A stretch of 64,000 nt of DNA from Flavobacteriaceae bacterium GF1 (GTDB lineage Bacteria; Bacteroidota; Bacteroidia; Flavobacteriales; Flavobacteriaceae), in assembly GCA_009797885.1 (NCBI GenBank), contig WNKP01000005.1:248001-312000 (forward strand). The letters run 5' to 3'. The notes under the pieces were generated by a model. The model made no database searches, was not told where the DNA came from, and worked only from the letters and a program-made list of their open reading frames with translations. Both the position numbers and the translations under genes were made by a program. The first letter of the stretch is position 1. Every line of letters begins with the position of its first letter. Shown one piece after another: positions 55,102-63,529 of this stretch.

Positions 55102-56931
55102 TTAAAAGTTTAATACTAATTGGGTTTGAATATTTCTATTGGGCATAGGTCGCAGTGCAATATTTTCATAATACACGTTGAATACGTTGTTAAGGGTGAA
55201 ACCAAGCCTACAGTGTAACTTGCCTTCTGTTTTAAAGGAATAGGTTACCCCGGCATTGGCTACTTGGTACCCTTCCAATTCTCCACCGATAATTGCTACC
55301 GAACCATTGTAGAGATGCTGGTAAAAAGCACTAAAATTGGAGAAGCGATAGGCCAGGGAAGCATTGCCCCTATGAAAAGGCACATAAATCAATTGCTCCC
55401 CCGTTGCTTTATCTTCGGAAACGGTATAGGCATAATTGGCTTTAAAGTCCACTTCTTGTTTTTCACCAATGGATTGCTGTATTCCGAGCTCCACTTCCAC
55501 ACCATAGATTTGTACATCATCCACATTGACAGGAGACCAGATTCCTTGGGTATTGGGCAGCCACCGAATCATGTCCACGGTGGAAATGTAGTAGCCGTTC
55601 AATTGCAGTGTTAGCGGATCCAGCTTGAACCGGTGTCCCAAATCCACTTGATACGATTGTTCCGGTTGTAATTCCAAATTGCCGCCGGGTTGCCAGTATA
55701 GATCATTAAAGGTGGGGATTCGGAAATTACGGGATGCATTCAATTGAAGTTTGTACACACGACCAAAATCATAACTCCCGTCCCATGCAAAAACAATGGG
55801 ACTGGAAAAATCCGATGAAAAATCCTGCCGTAGGCTCAGGTTGTACCTCAATTTTTCCGTTAACGTATGTTTTACCAATGCTGTAACGGCAAAATCGTTT
55901 CGTTCCGGTGCACCAAAACTGCTTCCCCTACCCGTAAAATTGTTGTATTCCACGAAAGAATTCAATCGAAATGAATTTGAGAGTTCAACATCCAGTGAAT
56001 AGCGCGCCAATACCGTGGTCACCCGGCCATCCGAGAAATTGTCCGAATCCCTATTTTCAAAATACTTGAACCCTTCGTACAAGTGTGCCACCTTTAGTTT
56101 ACTAATGGCTTTTTTTCCAAATCTTCCCCATTCCAATTGGGTCCGAAATTGATTGTCCTCGTATCGGCTACGCCCAGGTGCAACCAGGTTACCGGATAGA
56201 TTTCGGTCCCCTATAAAGCTTTGATGGTACAAACGAAGTACATCGCGGTCATTTAATCGGTAACCGGTGTTAAAGTTGATATTAAGGTGTTCAAACTCGC
56301 CATTGGTATTTCGTTCATCCGTTTCCAGGTACAAATAGTCATTATCGGAGCTATTGTAGTTGACCCCAAAACTCGAAGACCAATTTCCTGTCCCAAAACT
56401 ATTGCTGTAATTCAGACTACGGGTATCAAAACTGCCATAGCCCGTCACCACTTGATGATCGGAGTGCTTTTCGAACTTTAAATCATTATTTAAATGAACG
56501 GAACCTCCTATGGCCCCGGTACCAAACTGGACGCTACCGCCACCGCTACGTATCGCCACCGAACTATAGTTCAAAGGATTGACCGTATTGAAATCTACCT
56601 GGCCATTGAGCTGGGAGTTGATGTTGATGCCGTTCCATACAACCGCAGTATGGGAGGCATTGGTCCCTCGAAACGAAGGGGAAGACACCATTCCCAAGCC
56701 GTTTTCCTTAAAATAAATGGCACTGTTAAAGTGTAAAAGGGAGGTGAGGAACGTACCATTGCGTTGTATGGTACTGTCTTTTAGTACGGTAACCTTATGA
56801 CCTTCCGCATAACGCTTTACACGCACATCGGAAACGGTAACCTCATCCAAACGATGGGTAGTCATTTCCTGGGCGCTTAATCTAAAAAGCGATACTAATG
56901 CCAGCGATATAAAGAGGTGTCCAGTCTTCAT
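55102..56931 (-). CDS. btuB: TonB-dependent vitamin B12 receptor
   Basis: 609 residues, E. coli BtuB size. Signal peptide ending near LFRLSAQ; plug domain with LDEVTVSDVRVKRYAEG, GLGMVSSPSFRGTNASHTAV and VVWNGININSQ; barrel to the terminal aromatic in QTQLVLNF. The cobalamin riboswitch immediately upstream identifies the substrate. The stop is followed one base later by the BtuG-like start codon, so both are made from one mRNA. Confidence 0.95.
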   Translation of the reverse strand: MKTGHLFISLALVSLFRLSAQEMTTHRLDEVTVSDVRVKRYAEGHKVTVLKDSTIQRNGTFLTSLLHFNSAIYFKENGLGMVSSPSFRGTNASHTAVVWNGININSQLNGQVDFNTVNPLNYSSVAIRSGGGSVQFGTGAIGGSVHLNNDLKFEKHSDHQVVTGYGSFDTRSLNYSNSFGTGNWSSSFGVNYNSSDNDYLYLETDERNTNGEFEHLNINFNTGYRLNDRDVLRLYHQSFIGDRNLSGNLVAPGRSRYEDNQFRTQLEWGRFGKKAISKLKVAHLYEGFKYFENRDSDNFSDGRVTTVLARYSLDVELSNSFRLNSFVEYNNFTGRGSSFGAPERNDFAVTALVKHTLTEKLRYNLSLRQDFSSDFSSPIVFAWDGSYDFGRVYKLQLNASRNFRIPTFNDLYWQPGGNLELQPEQSYQVDLGHRFKLDPLTLQLNGYYISTVDMIRWLPNTQGIWSPVNVDDVQIYGVEVELGIQQSIGEKQEVDFKANYAYTVSEDKATGEQLIYVPFHRGNASLAYRFSNFSAFYQHLYNGSVAIIGGELEGYQVANAGVTYSFKTEGKLHCRLGFTLNNVFNVYYENIALRPMPNRNIQTQLVLNF

Positions 56932-56938
56932 AACAGCA

Positions 56939-56957
56939 AACCTTTATCCCGAAGGTT
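56939..56957 (-). promoter_or_regulatory. Hairpin between B12 box and btuB start (expression platform candidate)
   Basis: AACCTT (minus strand 56957-56952) and AAGGTT (56944-56939) can form a stem that ends eight bases before the btuB ATG. It could hide the translation start when B12 is bound, as in translational cobalamin riboswitches. Confidence 0.5.
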
Positions 56958-56969
56958 TTTAAGTTTTAA

Positions 56970-57165
56970 TCGAATCAGGCAGGTCTCCTGGCTTTCAATT
57001 TGTTATTCTACCTTCCCATCCCAATCGGAACAGTGGCATTGCAGACAATAACAACTCTTTGCAGAGATGCTGAAAACGCTTCAGCATATGATAACAGTTG
57101 CGGGAACAGCTCCGGATTTACACCGAATTCCCTTTTAATTGAAAAACTCCCCTTATTGGGAATCC
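56970..57165 (-). promoter_or_regulatory. Cobalamin riboswitch controlling btuB and the BtuG-like gene
   Basis: The B12 box GCCAGGAGACCTGCC is exact on the minus strand (56978-56992). Upstream in the RNA are the conserved blocks GGTGTAAATCCGG, CTGTTCCCGCAACTGT and a hairpin ATGCTGAA...TTCAGCAT (about 57066-57088). Order and spacing match the adenosylcobalamin class. B12 binding should repress btuB-btuG expression. Exact 5' boundary is approximate. Confidence 0.95.
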
Positions 57166-57184
57166 TTCAAACCTAAATCTTGAA

Positions 57185-57192
57185 CGAAAGTA
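57185..57192 (-). promoter_or_regulatory. Possible -7 motif of the riboswitch-btuB transcript
   Basis: TACTTTCG on the minus strand, one mismatch from TAnnTTTG; transcription would start near 57180, just before the riboswitch. Confidence 0.4.
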
Positions 57193-57241
57193 CGTATTTA
57201 AATTCAACTGCGGATTCTTTTCCCATAATTTTCAATTCGTC

Positions 57242-57249
57242 TAATTTTG
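57242..57249 (+). promoter_or_regulatory. -7 promoter motif of btuF-btuC-btuD
   Basis: TAATTTTG, perfect TAnnTTTG, five bases before the ATG at 57255. The mRNA would be leaderless or start with a very short leader, and no riboswitch lies on this strand. Confidence 0.5.
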
Positions 57250-57254
57250 GGGCC

Positions 57255-58397
57255 ATGATAAAAATGAAATTTTTTCCATTGCTACTTCTTGGGCTGGTTA
57301 TCTCCTGCAAGAAAAATGTAAGATCGGTCCAGCAAGTTCAGGTACCAAATACTACCACCAGCTACGCCAAAAGCTTCTCCATTGAAAGCGGCGATGGATT
57401 TACGGTGCTTCAAGTAAACCGCCCTTGGCCTGGGGCTTCCAAGGCGTTTCGCTATTTAGTGGCTCCCAAGGAAAAACTGGCCGCTATGACCTTCCCTTCC
57501 GATGCCTATGACGCCGTGGTTGCCACGCCCATTACCTCTTTGATTGCTACCTCCACAACGCATATTCCTGCCTTGGAAAGTTTAGGGGGCTTGGATAAAT
57601 TGATTGGATTTCCCGACACAAAATACATTTCCTCCATGCCGGCAAGGGAATTGATTTCCACTGGAAAAATAAAAGAATTGGGTACCAATGAAAGCCTTAA
57701 CACTGAGATGGTTTTGGAATTACGACCCGATGTGATCGTCGGTTTTGGTATCGACGACCAAAACAGCGCATATCACGTTTTCCAAAAAGCCAATATCCCC
57801 GTGGTATTCAATGGGGATTGGACGGAAGAAACCCCATTGGGCAAAGCCGAATGGATTAAATTCTTTGGGGTGCTGTTGGATAAACAAAAGGAAGCCGACA
57901 GTATATTCAAGGCAATTGAAACTTCCTATCAAGAAGTGAAAAAAATAGCCGCTAAAGCCGCCAAAAAACCTACGGTATTGAGTGGTGCCCTCTTCAAGGA
58001 CGTCTGGTATTTACCGGCTGGGGAAAGTTGGGCCGCCCAATTCATCAAAGATGCCAATGGGGAATATCTTTATCAAGCGACCTCGGGAACCGGTAGTTTG
58101 TCCTTGAGCTTGGAAAGCGTTTTGGAAAAGGGGCAACAAGCCAATGTTTGGATTGCCCCTTCACGGTTCACATCGTATCAAGAAATGGAACAGGCCAATG
58201 CCCACTATCAACAGTTCAACGCTTTTAGGGTCAAAAAGATATATACTTTTGCCAATACCCGGGGGGCTACCGGTGGCCTCCTGTACTATGAGCTGGCGCC
58301 GCAACGGCCCGATTTGGTACTACAGGATTTGGTGCATTTTTTCCATCCGGAAATCCTACCGGACCATAATCCTTACTTTTTTACACCTTTGCAATAG
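57255..58397 (+). CDS. btuF: ABC transporter substrate-binding lipoprotein, probable BtuF
   Basis: 380 residues from the ATG at 57255; the ATG at 57264 is an alternative and gives a nine-base leader. Lipobox LVISC. The mature protein is of the FecB/BtuF binding-protein type: ATSTTHIPALESLGGLDKLI, VLELRPDVIVGFG, GELPAGESWAAQ-like segment and a C-terminal permease-contact region. The neighbours and the B12 riboswitch on the other arm point to cobalamin; siderophore binding is the alternative since the family is shared. The stop TAG overlaps the btuC GTG start by one base. Confidence 0.88.
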   Translation: MIKMKFFPLLLLGLVISCKKNVRSVQQVQVPNTTTSYAKSFSIESGDGFTVLQVNRPWPGASKAFRYLVAPKEKLAAMTFPSDAYDAVVATPITSLIATSTTHIPALESLGGLDKLIGFPDTKYISSMPARELISTGKIKELGTNESLNTEMVLELRPDVIVGFGIDDQNSAYHVFQKANIPVVFNGDWTEETPLGKAEWIKFFGVLLDKQKEADSIFKAIETSYQEVKKIAAKAAKKPTVLSGALFKDVWYLPAGESWAAQFIKDANGEYLYQATSGTGSLSLSLESVLEKGQQANVWIAPSRFTSYQEMEQANAHYQQFNAFRVKKIYTFANTRGATGGLLYYELAPQRPDLVLQDLVHFFHPEILPDHNPYFFTPLQ

Positions 58398-59416
58398 TGC
58401 AGACCATAGCCTCCCATAAGCCGCAATTTATCGTATTGTTCCTGATCCTATTGGCATCGGGCCTGCTAAACATTAGTTTGGGATCGGTAGCCATACCCCT
58501 ATCCCAAACCTTTAAGGCCCTTTTTGGGGAAGCTATGGAGAATACCTCATGGGAATACATTATTTACAGTTATCGCCTGCCAAAGGCCGCAACGGCCATT
58601 TTGGTCGGGGGCGGGCTTTCCTTAAGCGGTCTGCTCATGCAGACGCTGTTTCGAAACCCATTGGCGGGACCGTTTGTATTGGGTATCAGTTCCGGAGCTA
58701 GCCTTGGGGCAGCCCTTCTTTTGATGGGGGCAACACTCCTGGGCAGCATTTTGGTATCCGATGTTTCTTTGGTAGTGGCAGCCAGTGCCGGTAGTTTTTT
58801 GGTACTATTGGTGGTGGTTCTGGTGGCCAATCGCGTTAGGGATACAATGGCCTTGCTGATCATAGGTTTAATGTTCGGGAGCATTACAGCTGCTATAGTA
58901 AGTGTATTGGCCTATTTTTCGGATGCAGAACAATTGCAACGCTTCATTTTTTGGACCTATGGAAGTGTAGGAAACCTCTCCTGGAACCAAAATGCCTTGC
59001 TCGGAGCGGTGGTCATTGTTGGTGTGGCCCTAAGTGTGCTCCACATTAAAAGCCTAAACGCCCTCCTATTGGGAGAACAGTACGCCCAAAGCCTGGGGAT
59101 AACCTTAAAAAAATCACGTTTGGGAATAATTTTGGTTACAGGCCTATTGGCCGGTAGCATAACCGCGTTTGCGGGTCCCATTGCCTTTGTGGGGCTTGCC
59201 GTTCCCCATTTGACCCGGCAAATATTCAAGACCATGGATCATAAGGTGTTGGTCCCTGCAGTCTTTTTGTACGGTGCCATTTTATTGTTACTATGTGATA
59301 CCATTGCCCAATTGCCTTCATCGGCCCAAGTGTTGCCCATTAATGCCATTACATCCATTGTAGGGGCTCCCGTGGTCATTTGGCTGTTGGTGAGAAAACG
59401 TAAACTATTCTTTTGA
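58397..59416 (+). CDS. btuC: ABC transporter permease, FecCD/BtuC family
   Basis: 339 residues with about ten membrane segments, GTG start. Family signature LSGLLMQTLFRNPLAGPFVL near the N-terminus, the coupling region SGASLGAALLLMG and PIAFVGLAVPHLTRQIF at the ATPase contact. Dimer with BtuD forms the inner-membrane importer. Confidence 0.92.
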   Translation: MQTIASHKPQFIVLFLILLASGLLNISLGSVAIPLSQTFKALFGEAMENTSWEYIIYSYRLPKAATAILVGGGLSLSGLLMQTLFRNPLAGPFVLGISSGASLGAALLLMGATLLGSILVSDVSLVVAASAGSFLVLLVVVLVANRVRDTMALLIIGLMFGSITAAIVSVLAYFSDAEQLQRFIFWTYGSVGNLSWNQNALLGAVVIVGVALSVLHIKSLNALLLGEQYAQSLGITLKKSRLGIILVTGLLAGSITAFAGPIAFVGLAVPHLTRQIFKTMDHKVLVPAVFLYGAILLLLCDTIAQLPSSAQVLPINAITSIVGAPVVIWLLVRKRKLFF

Positions 59417-60183
59417 TGCAGCACCTCATTTCCATAAAGGACTTATCCGTTGGTTATAAATCCAAGGCCGTGGTCGAACATGTCAATTTTCAACTTGAAA
59501 AAGGGGAACTGTGTGGAATTGTTGGTGTCAATGGCATAGGAAAGTCCACTCTATTAAGGACGATGGCTAAGCTACAATCCAAAATCGCCGGTGAGATATG
59601 TATAGGAACAAAACCGCTATCCAGCTTTTCACCACTGGAGCTCGCAAAGCAACTATCCTTGGTCCTTACCGAATCCATTGCCACAAAAAATCTAACCGTC
59701 CAAGAGTTAATTGCGCTCGCCAGGCAGCCCTACACCAATTGGTTGGGGACATTGACCGAGGGTGACATGGAAAAAATTGAAGGGAGTATCCAGCAATTTT
59801 ACCTAGGTGGACTAAAAACCAAAAAATGCTATGAACTTAGTGACGGTCAGTTGCAACGCGTTTTAATTGCACGAGCCATGGCACAGGATACCCCTTTGTT
59901 GTTTTTGGATGAGCCTACCACACATTTGGATCTTTCCAACAAGGTCCAGATTTTTACCCTGTTACGGAAAGTGGCCCATAAACATCAAAAAACAGTGGTC
60001 TTTACTACCCATGAAATCGATTTGGCCATTCAACTTTGTGATAAAATCCTGATTCTGGATGGAAAAACCAACCCTTTTGCCGCTCCTTGTGAATTGATCG
60101 AAAAAGGAAGTTTTGAACATATATTCCCTTCCGAATTGGTACAGTTTGATGCCAAAACCGGCTCTTTTAAAATAAAGAAGTAA
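59416..60183 (+). CDS. btuD: ABC transporter ATP-binding protein, BtuD type
   Basis: 255 residues from the ATG at 59416, which overlaps the btuC stop (TGATG); a TTG one codon upstream is less likely. Walker A GVNGIGKSTLL, signature LSDGQLQRV, Walker B LLFLDEPTTHLD and the switch His in FTTHEIDLA. Last gene of the importer operon, followed by an inverted-repeat element. Confidence 0.92.
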   Translation: MQHLISIKDLSVGYKSKAVVEHVNFQLEKGELCGIVGVNGIGKSTLLRTMAKLQSKIAGEICIGTKPLSSFSPLELAKQLSLVLTESIATKNLTVQELIALARQPYTNWLGTLTEGDMEKIEGSIQQFYLGGLKTKKCYELSDGQLQRVLIARAMAQDTPLLFLDEPTTHLDLSNKVQIFTLLRKVAHKHQKTVVFTTHEIDLAIQLCDKILILDGKTNPFAAPCELIEKGSFEHIFPSELVQFDAKTGSFKIKK

Positions 60184-60191
60184 CAAACCTA

Positions 60192-60257
60192 TCATTCCCG
60201 AGCAGGAAGGAATCCAGGAACGTCCATTTTTTGGATCCCGCATCAAGTGTGGAATGA
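60192..60257. repeat. Inverted-repeat element with TCATTCC ends
   Basis: 66 bp bounded by TCATTCC (60192-60198) and GGAATGA (60251-60257), with an inner GAATCCA / TGGATCC pairing. Same style as the GTCAT-ended elements. It lies after btuD and ends ten bases before the rmuC -7 motif. Confidence 0.6.
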
Positions 60258-60266
60258 CAATTCAAC

Positions 60267-60274
60267 TATCTTTA
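60267..60274 (+). promoter_or_regulatory. Possible -7 motif of rmuC
   Basis: TATCTTTA, one mismatch from TAnnTTTG, 17 bases before the ATG at 60292. Confidence 0.4.
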
Positions 60275-60291
60275 CGTTAAGATTTTATTTT

Positions 60292-61647
60292 ATGAGTCAA
60301 GAACTGATGTATTTGCTTGTGGGCCTTCTGGCCGTTGTTGTAGGTATTTTGGTGGGCATCTACATTCAAAAACTAAAAACAAAATCCAACGAAAGTGTTT
60401 GGCAGGAACGTGAGCAACAACTAAATCAATCCCTTACGGCCCTCAATGAGAAGTTGGGCCTTGAAAACGAGGAGAAAAAACAGATTCAAAACGAAAAAGA
60501 ACAGTTGGGCCATCAACTGGTACGTTATCAGGCTGACTTGGAGAACCTGGAGCGTATCAATTCGGAGCAAAAAGAAGAAGTAGAAAAACTTCAGGAAAAG
60601 TTTACCAAGGATTTTGAAAATTTGGCCAACAAAATCCTGGATGAAAAAAGCAGCAAATTTACCGAGCAAAATCAAAAAAACATAAAGCAGATCTTAAGTC
60701 CGCTGCAGGAGCGGATCCAATTGTTTGAAAAGAAGGTTGAGGAAACCCAAAAAGAAAACATTAGCATCCATTCCGCTTTAAAAGAGCAATTGCTCAACCT
60801 CCAAAATCAAAACTTAAAAATTACACAGGAAGCCGAAAACCTTACCAAGGCACTGAAAGGGGATAGCAAAATGCAAGGGAATTGGGGAGAATTGGTTTTG
60901 GAACGTGTTTTGGAAAAATCCGGATTGGAAAAAGACCGGGAGTATAGCGTACAGCAAAGCTTTAAGAGGGAAGATGGGGCCCGGGTGATGCCTGATGTCA
61001 TCATCCATCTTCCCGACGGGAAAAAAATGGTGGTCGATTCCAAGGTTTCCTTAACGGATTACGAGCGCTACACCAATGCCCAAGAAGATGAAAAACCCAG
61101 ATTCTTAAAAGACCACATCAATTCCCTACGCAAACATGTGGAACAACTCTCTGCCAAAAAGTACGAAGATCTGTATGAAATGGAAAGTCCTGATTTTGTA
61201 TTGATGTTCGTGCCCATAGAGCCGGCTTTTGCCGTGGCAATCAATGAGGACAACACCATTTACAATAGGGCCTTTGAACAAAACATCGTCATTGTTACCC
61301 CTTCTACCCTATTGGCGACCTTACGCACCATAGATACGATGTGGAGCAATGAAAAACAACAGCGCAACGCTATTGAAATAGCACGGCAGGCCGGTGCCCT
61401 TTATGATAAATTCGAAGGTTTTGTGTCGGACCTTACCCGTGTAGGGAAAAAGATGGACGAGGCCAAAAACGAATACCGCGGGGCCATGAACAAATTGGTC
61501 GAGGGCCGCGGGAATATCGTTATCAGTATTGAAAAATTAAAGAAAATGGGGGCCAAGGCCAAAAAGTCGATTCCGGAACCCATTCTAAAACGGGCAGAAG
61601 AAGATGATCACGAAATGGAAAATGAACAACCTAAATTAAAACTTTAG
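60292..61647 (+). CDS. rmuC: DNA recombination protein RmuC
   Basis: 451 residues from the ATG at 60292. N-terminal membrane anchor (about 7-25), a long coiled coil (about 30-190), then the RmuC nuclease-like domain with NWGELVLERVLEKSGL, PDVIIHLPDGKKMVVDSKVS and VTPSTLLATLRTI. It limits rearrangement at inverted repeats in E. coli. The next gene starts at the base after its stop. Confidence 0.94.
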   Translation: MSQELMYLLVGLLAVVVGILVGIYIQKLKTKSNESVWQEREQQLNQSLTALNEKLGLENEEKKQIQNEKEQLGHQLVRYQADLENLERINSEQKEEVEKLQEKFTKDFENLANKILDEKSSKFTEQNQKNIKQILSPLQERIQLFEKKVEETQKENISIHSALKEQLLNLQNQNLKITQEAENLTKALKGDSKMQGNWGELVLERVLEKSGLEKDREYSVQQSFKREDGARVMPDVIIHLPDGKKMVVDSKVSLTDYERYTNAQEDEKPRFLKDHINSLRKHVEQLSAKKYEDLYEMESPDFVLMFVPIEPAFAVAINEDNTIYNRAFEQNIVIVTPSTLLATLRTIDTMWSNEKQQRNAIEIARQAGALYDKFEGFVSDLTRVGKKMDEAKNEYRGAMNKLVEGRGNIVISIEKLKKMGAKAKKSIPEPILKRAEEDDHEMENEQPKLKL

Positions 61648-62013
61648 ATGCGTAAAATTATCTTTATTCTCATCTCGGTCATCCTACTGGGTAGTGCCAT
61701 TTACTTTGCTTTTGTGTATTACGTGCCCTTTAGCGAAGGCTATCGGTCCGGGGAACTCATAAAATTTAGCAACAAAGGGGTTTTGGCCAAAACCTGGGAA
61801 GGAGAACTAAGTCAGGGAATTTCCGGAGCGCAGATTTTTAAGTTTTCCGTACAGGATTCGGAAGAGGAAATCATCCAGAAACTAATAGCCTATCAAGGAA
61901 AATATGTCAAGGTCACCTACAAAGAACGGTATGCCACTTTTTTTTGGCTGGGGGACACCAAATATTTTATTACCGATGTGGTATTGGAAAAGTCGCCCCA
62001 TTTCAATAAATGA
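61648..62013 (+). CDS. Small membrane-anchored protein of unknown function
   Basis: 121 residues. One N-terminal membrane segment (about 4-24), then an extracytoplasmic domain of about 95 residues beginning YVPFSEGYRSGELIKFSNKG with TYKERYATFFWLGDTKYFI near its end. It is packed between rmuC (0 bases) and the thioesterase (four-base overlap). No domain recognised. Confidence 0.78.
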   Translation: MRKIIFILISVILLGSAIYFAFVYYVPFSEGYRSGELIKFSNKGVLAKTWEGELSQGISGAQIFKFSVQDSEEEIIQKLIAYQGKYVKVTYKERYATFFWLGDTKYFITDVVLEKSPHFNK

Positions 62014-62555
62014 AAAAGTTTAAAACCTCAAAAGAGTCCTGGGTATCGATTACGGAACTGATGCTTCCCTCCCACTCCAATTTTGGAGGCAAGGTACATG
62101 GCGGGCATATCTTGAACCTGATGGACCAAATTGCCTTTGCCTGTGCCAGTAAACATTCGCAGGCCTATTGTGTAACGGCCTCCGTAAATCGAGTCGATTT
62201 TCTGAACCCGATAGAAGTTGGGGAACTGGTTACCCTTAAAGCCAGTGTGAACTACACCGGACGGACCAGTATGGTTATTGGGGTTCGGGTAGAGGCCGAA
62301 ACCGTGACCACCGGGGAAAAACGACATTGCAATTCTTCCTATTTTACCATGGTGGCCAAGGACGGTAAAGGAAATAATGTAAAGGTGCCTGGACTATTGA
62401 TTACCGACAAACAGGGACTACGAAGGTATGCTCGAAGTGTGGAACGCAAAATGGCGGTGCGGCAACGGGATACCAAATACCACGGCAAAATGTTCAAGGT
62501 AAACGAATATTTGAAATACCTGGAAAATGAGAACGTGAAATTGGATTTGGACTAA
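62010..62555 (+). CDS. Acyl-CoA thioesterase (hotdog fold, YciA/BFIT type)
   Basis: 181 residues. Single hotdog domain with NFGGKVHGGHILNLMDQIAF, where the Asp in the helix is the usual catalytic residue, followed by VTASVNRVDFLNPIEVGE and VGVRVEAETV-type strand. It hydrolyses acyl-CoA esters, chain length unknown. It starts inside the preceding stop (ATGA), so translation is coupled. Confidence 0.9.
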   Translation: MKKFKTSKESWVSITELMLPSHSNFGGKVHGGHILNLMDQIAFACASKHSQAYCVTASVNRVDFLNPIEVGELVTLKASVNYTGRTSMVIGVRVEAETVTTGEKRHCNSSYFTMVAKDGKGNNVKVPGLLITDKQGLRRYARSVERKMAVRQRDTKYHGKMFKVNEYLKYLENENVKLDLD

Positions 62556-62590
62556 CGGCCGCTTTTATCCGTTTAGAAAAGATTGCGATT

Positions 62591-62608
62591 GGGAAATTAT
62601 AATTTCCC
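62591..62608. repeat. Perfect 18-bp palindrome
   Basis: GGGAAATTATAATTTCCC between the thioesterase and pgl stops, with GGAAATGAC (62617-62625) nearby. May be the relic of a GTCATTTC-type element or an end-of-transcript hairpin for either convergent gene; no T tract follows. Confidence 0.55.
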
Positions 62609-62633
62609 TCTTTGGTTGGAAATGACTGATTTA

Positions 62634-63344
62634 CTATGAATTAGAAGCCGCCGCCTCATCCAAAAACCAAATGAGCTTTCCGGATTTTGGATGTACCAGG
62701 GAGGCTGGATAGGTTTTATAGCCCTCCCTGTTATTGTGGATTTCATCCACTTTCCCAGCTTTGGAGGCACCCGTAACCAAAAAGGCAACTTCCTTGGCCG
62801 TATTGATGACCTTACCATTAATGGAAACCCGTTTTTGACCGGAATCCGGATGTGTAGCGACCACACAATGGTCTTTGGTTTCCCAGAGTTCAATTTCATG
62901 GGGAAAAATGGAAGCGGTATGGCCGTCATCCCCCATCCCTAGGATGACTAAATCAAATTGGGGAATGCCATCCACCCTATCCAAATAAATCTCCAATAAA
63001 TTGGCATAGCGCATGGCCTCCCGTTGCGGCTCCGATTCCCCTAAAATTCTATGGACATTTTTTTCCGGGACATTGATTTTCGAGAATAAATGCTCCACGG
63101 TCATCTTATAATTGCTCTGATCATCGGTCGGGGGCACGCAACGTTCATCGCCCCAGTAAAAATGGATTTTGGACCAAGCAATGGCGTCTCCATAGGCCAA
63201 AGCCAATTCATCAAAAACAATTTTTGGGGTGCTCCCTCCCGAGAGGGCCACATGGAAAACGTCCTTCCCTTTTGTCAATTCAGCAAAATAGGCCGAAAAC
63301 TGTTTGGCAACCTCTTGTTTGTCCTTAAAAACCCTTACCTCCAT
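62634..63344 (-). CDS. pgl: 6-phosphogluconolactonase
   Basis: 236 residues, DevB/NagB-fold type. Signature blocks FHVALSGGSTPKIVFDEL, IHFYWGDERCVPPTDDQSN and FDLVILGMGDDGHTASIFP. It hydrolyses the lactone made by glucose-6-phosphate dehydrogenase, whose gene lies upstream on the same strand, the usual zwf-pgl order. A 185-base gap with a tandem repeat separates the two genes. Confidence 0.96.
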   Translation of the reverse strand: MEVRVFKDKQEVAKQFSAYFAELTKGKDVFHVALSGGSTPKIVFDELALAYGDAIAWSKIHFYWGDERCVPPTDDQSNYKMTVEHLFSKINVPEKNVHRILGESEPQREAMRYANLLEIYLDRVDGIPQFDLVILGMGDDGHTASIFPHEIELWETKDHCVVATHPDSGQKRVSINGKVINTAKEVAFLVTGASKAGKVDEIHNNREGYKTYPASLVHPKSGKLIWFLDEAAASNS

Positions 63345-63473
63345 TGTATATTTTTCCTTTATTTTAAAACCGACTTAAGCTAATAAATACACTAAGATCT
63401 ATCGGTTATTGCGGCCTTTCCCAATACTATTCCCCTTACCTTACTTCCAGCATCCGTCATCATTCATCTAACA

Positions 63474-63527
63474 CCAACAACCAACAACCAACAACCATCA
63501 ACCAACAACCAACAACCAACAACCAAC
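63474..63527. repeat. 7-bp tandem repeat (CCAACAA)
   Basis: Seven CCAACAA units (the fourth reads CCATCAA) plus a partial eighth. It lies between the zwf stop and pgl, about 130 bases before the pgl start. Copy number could vary by slippage. Confidence 0.8.
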
Positions 63528-63529
63528 TC

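Noticed and set aside
57255-60183. Siderophore importer as the first reading of the ABC operon
   Set aside because: Fold family allows it, but divergent pairing with a riboswitch-controlled btuB makes B12 more likely; kept as an alternative only.
63474-63527. CRISPR array
   Set aside because: Units of seven bases with no spacers; a simple tandem repeat.
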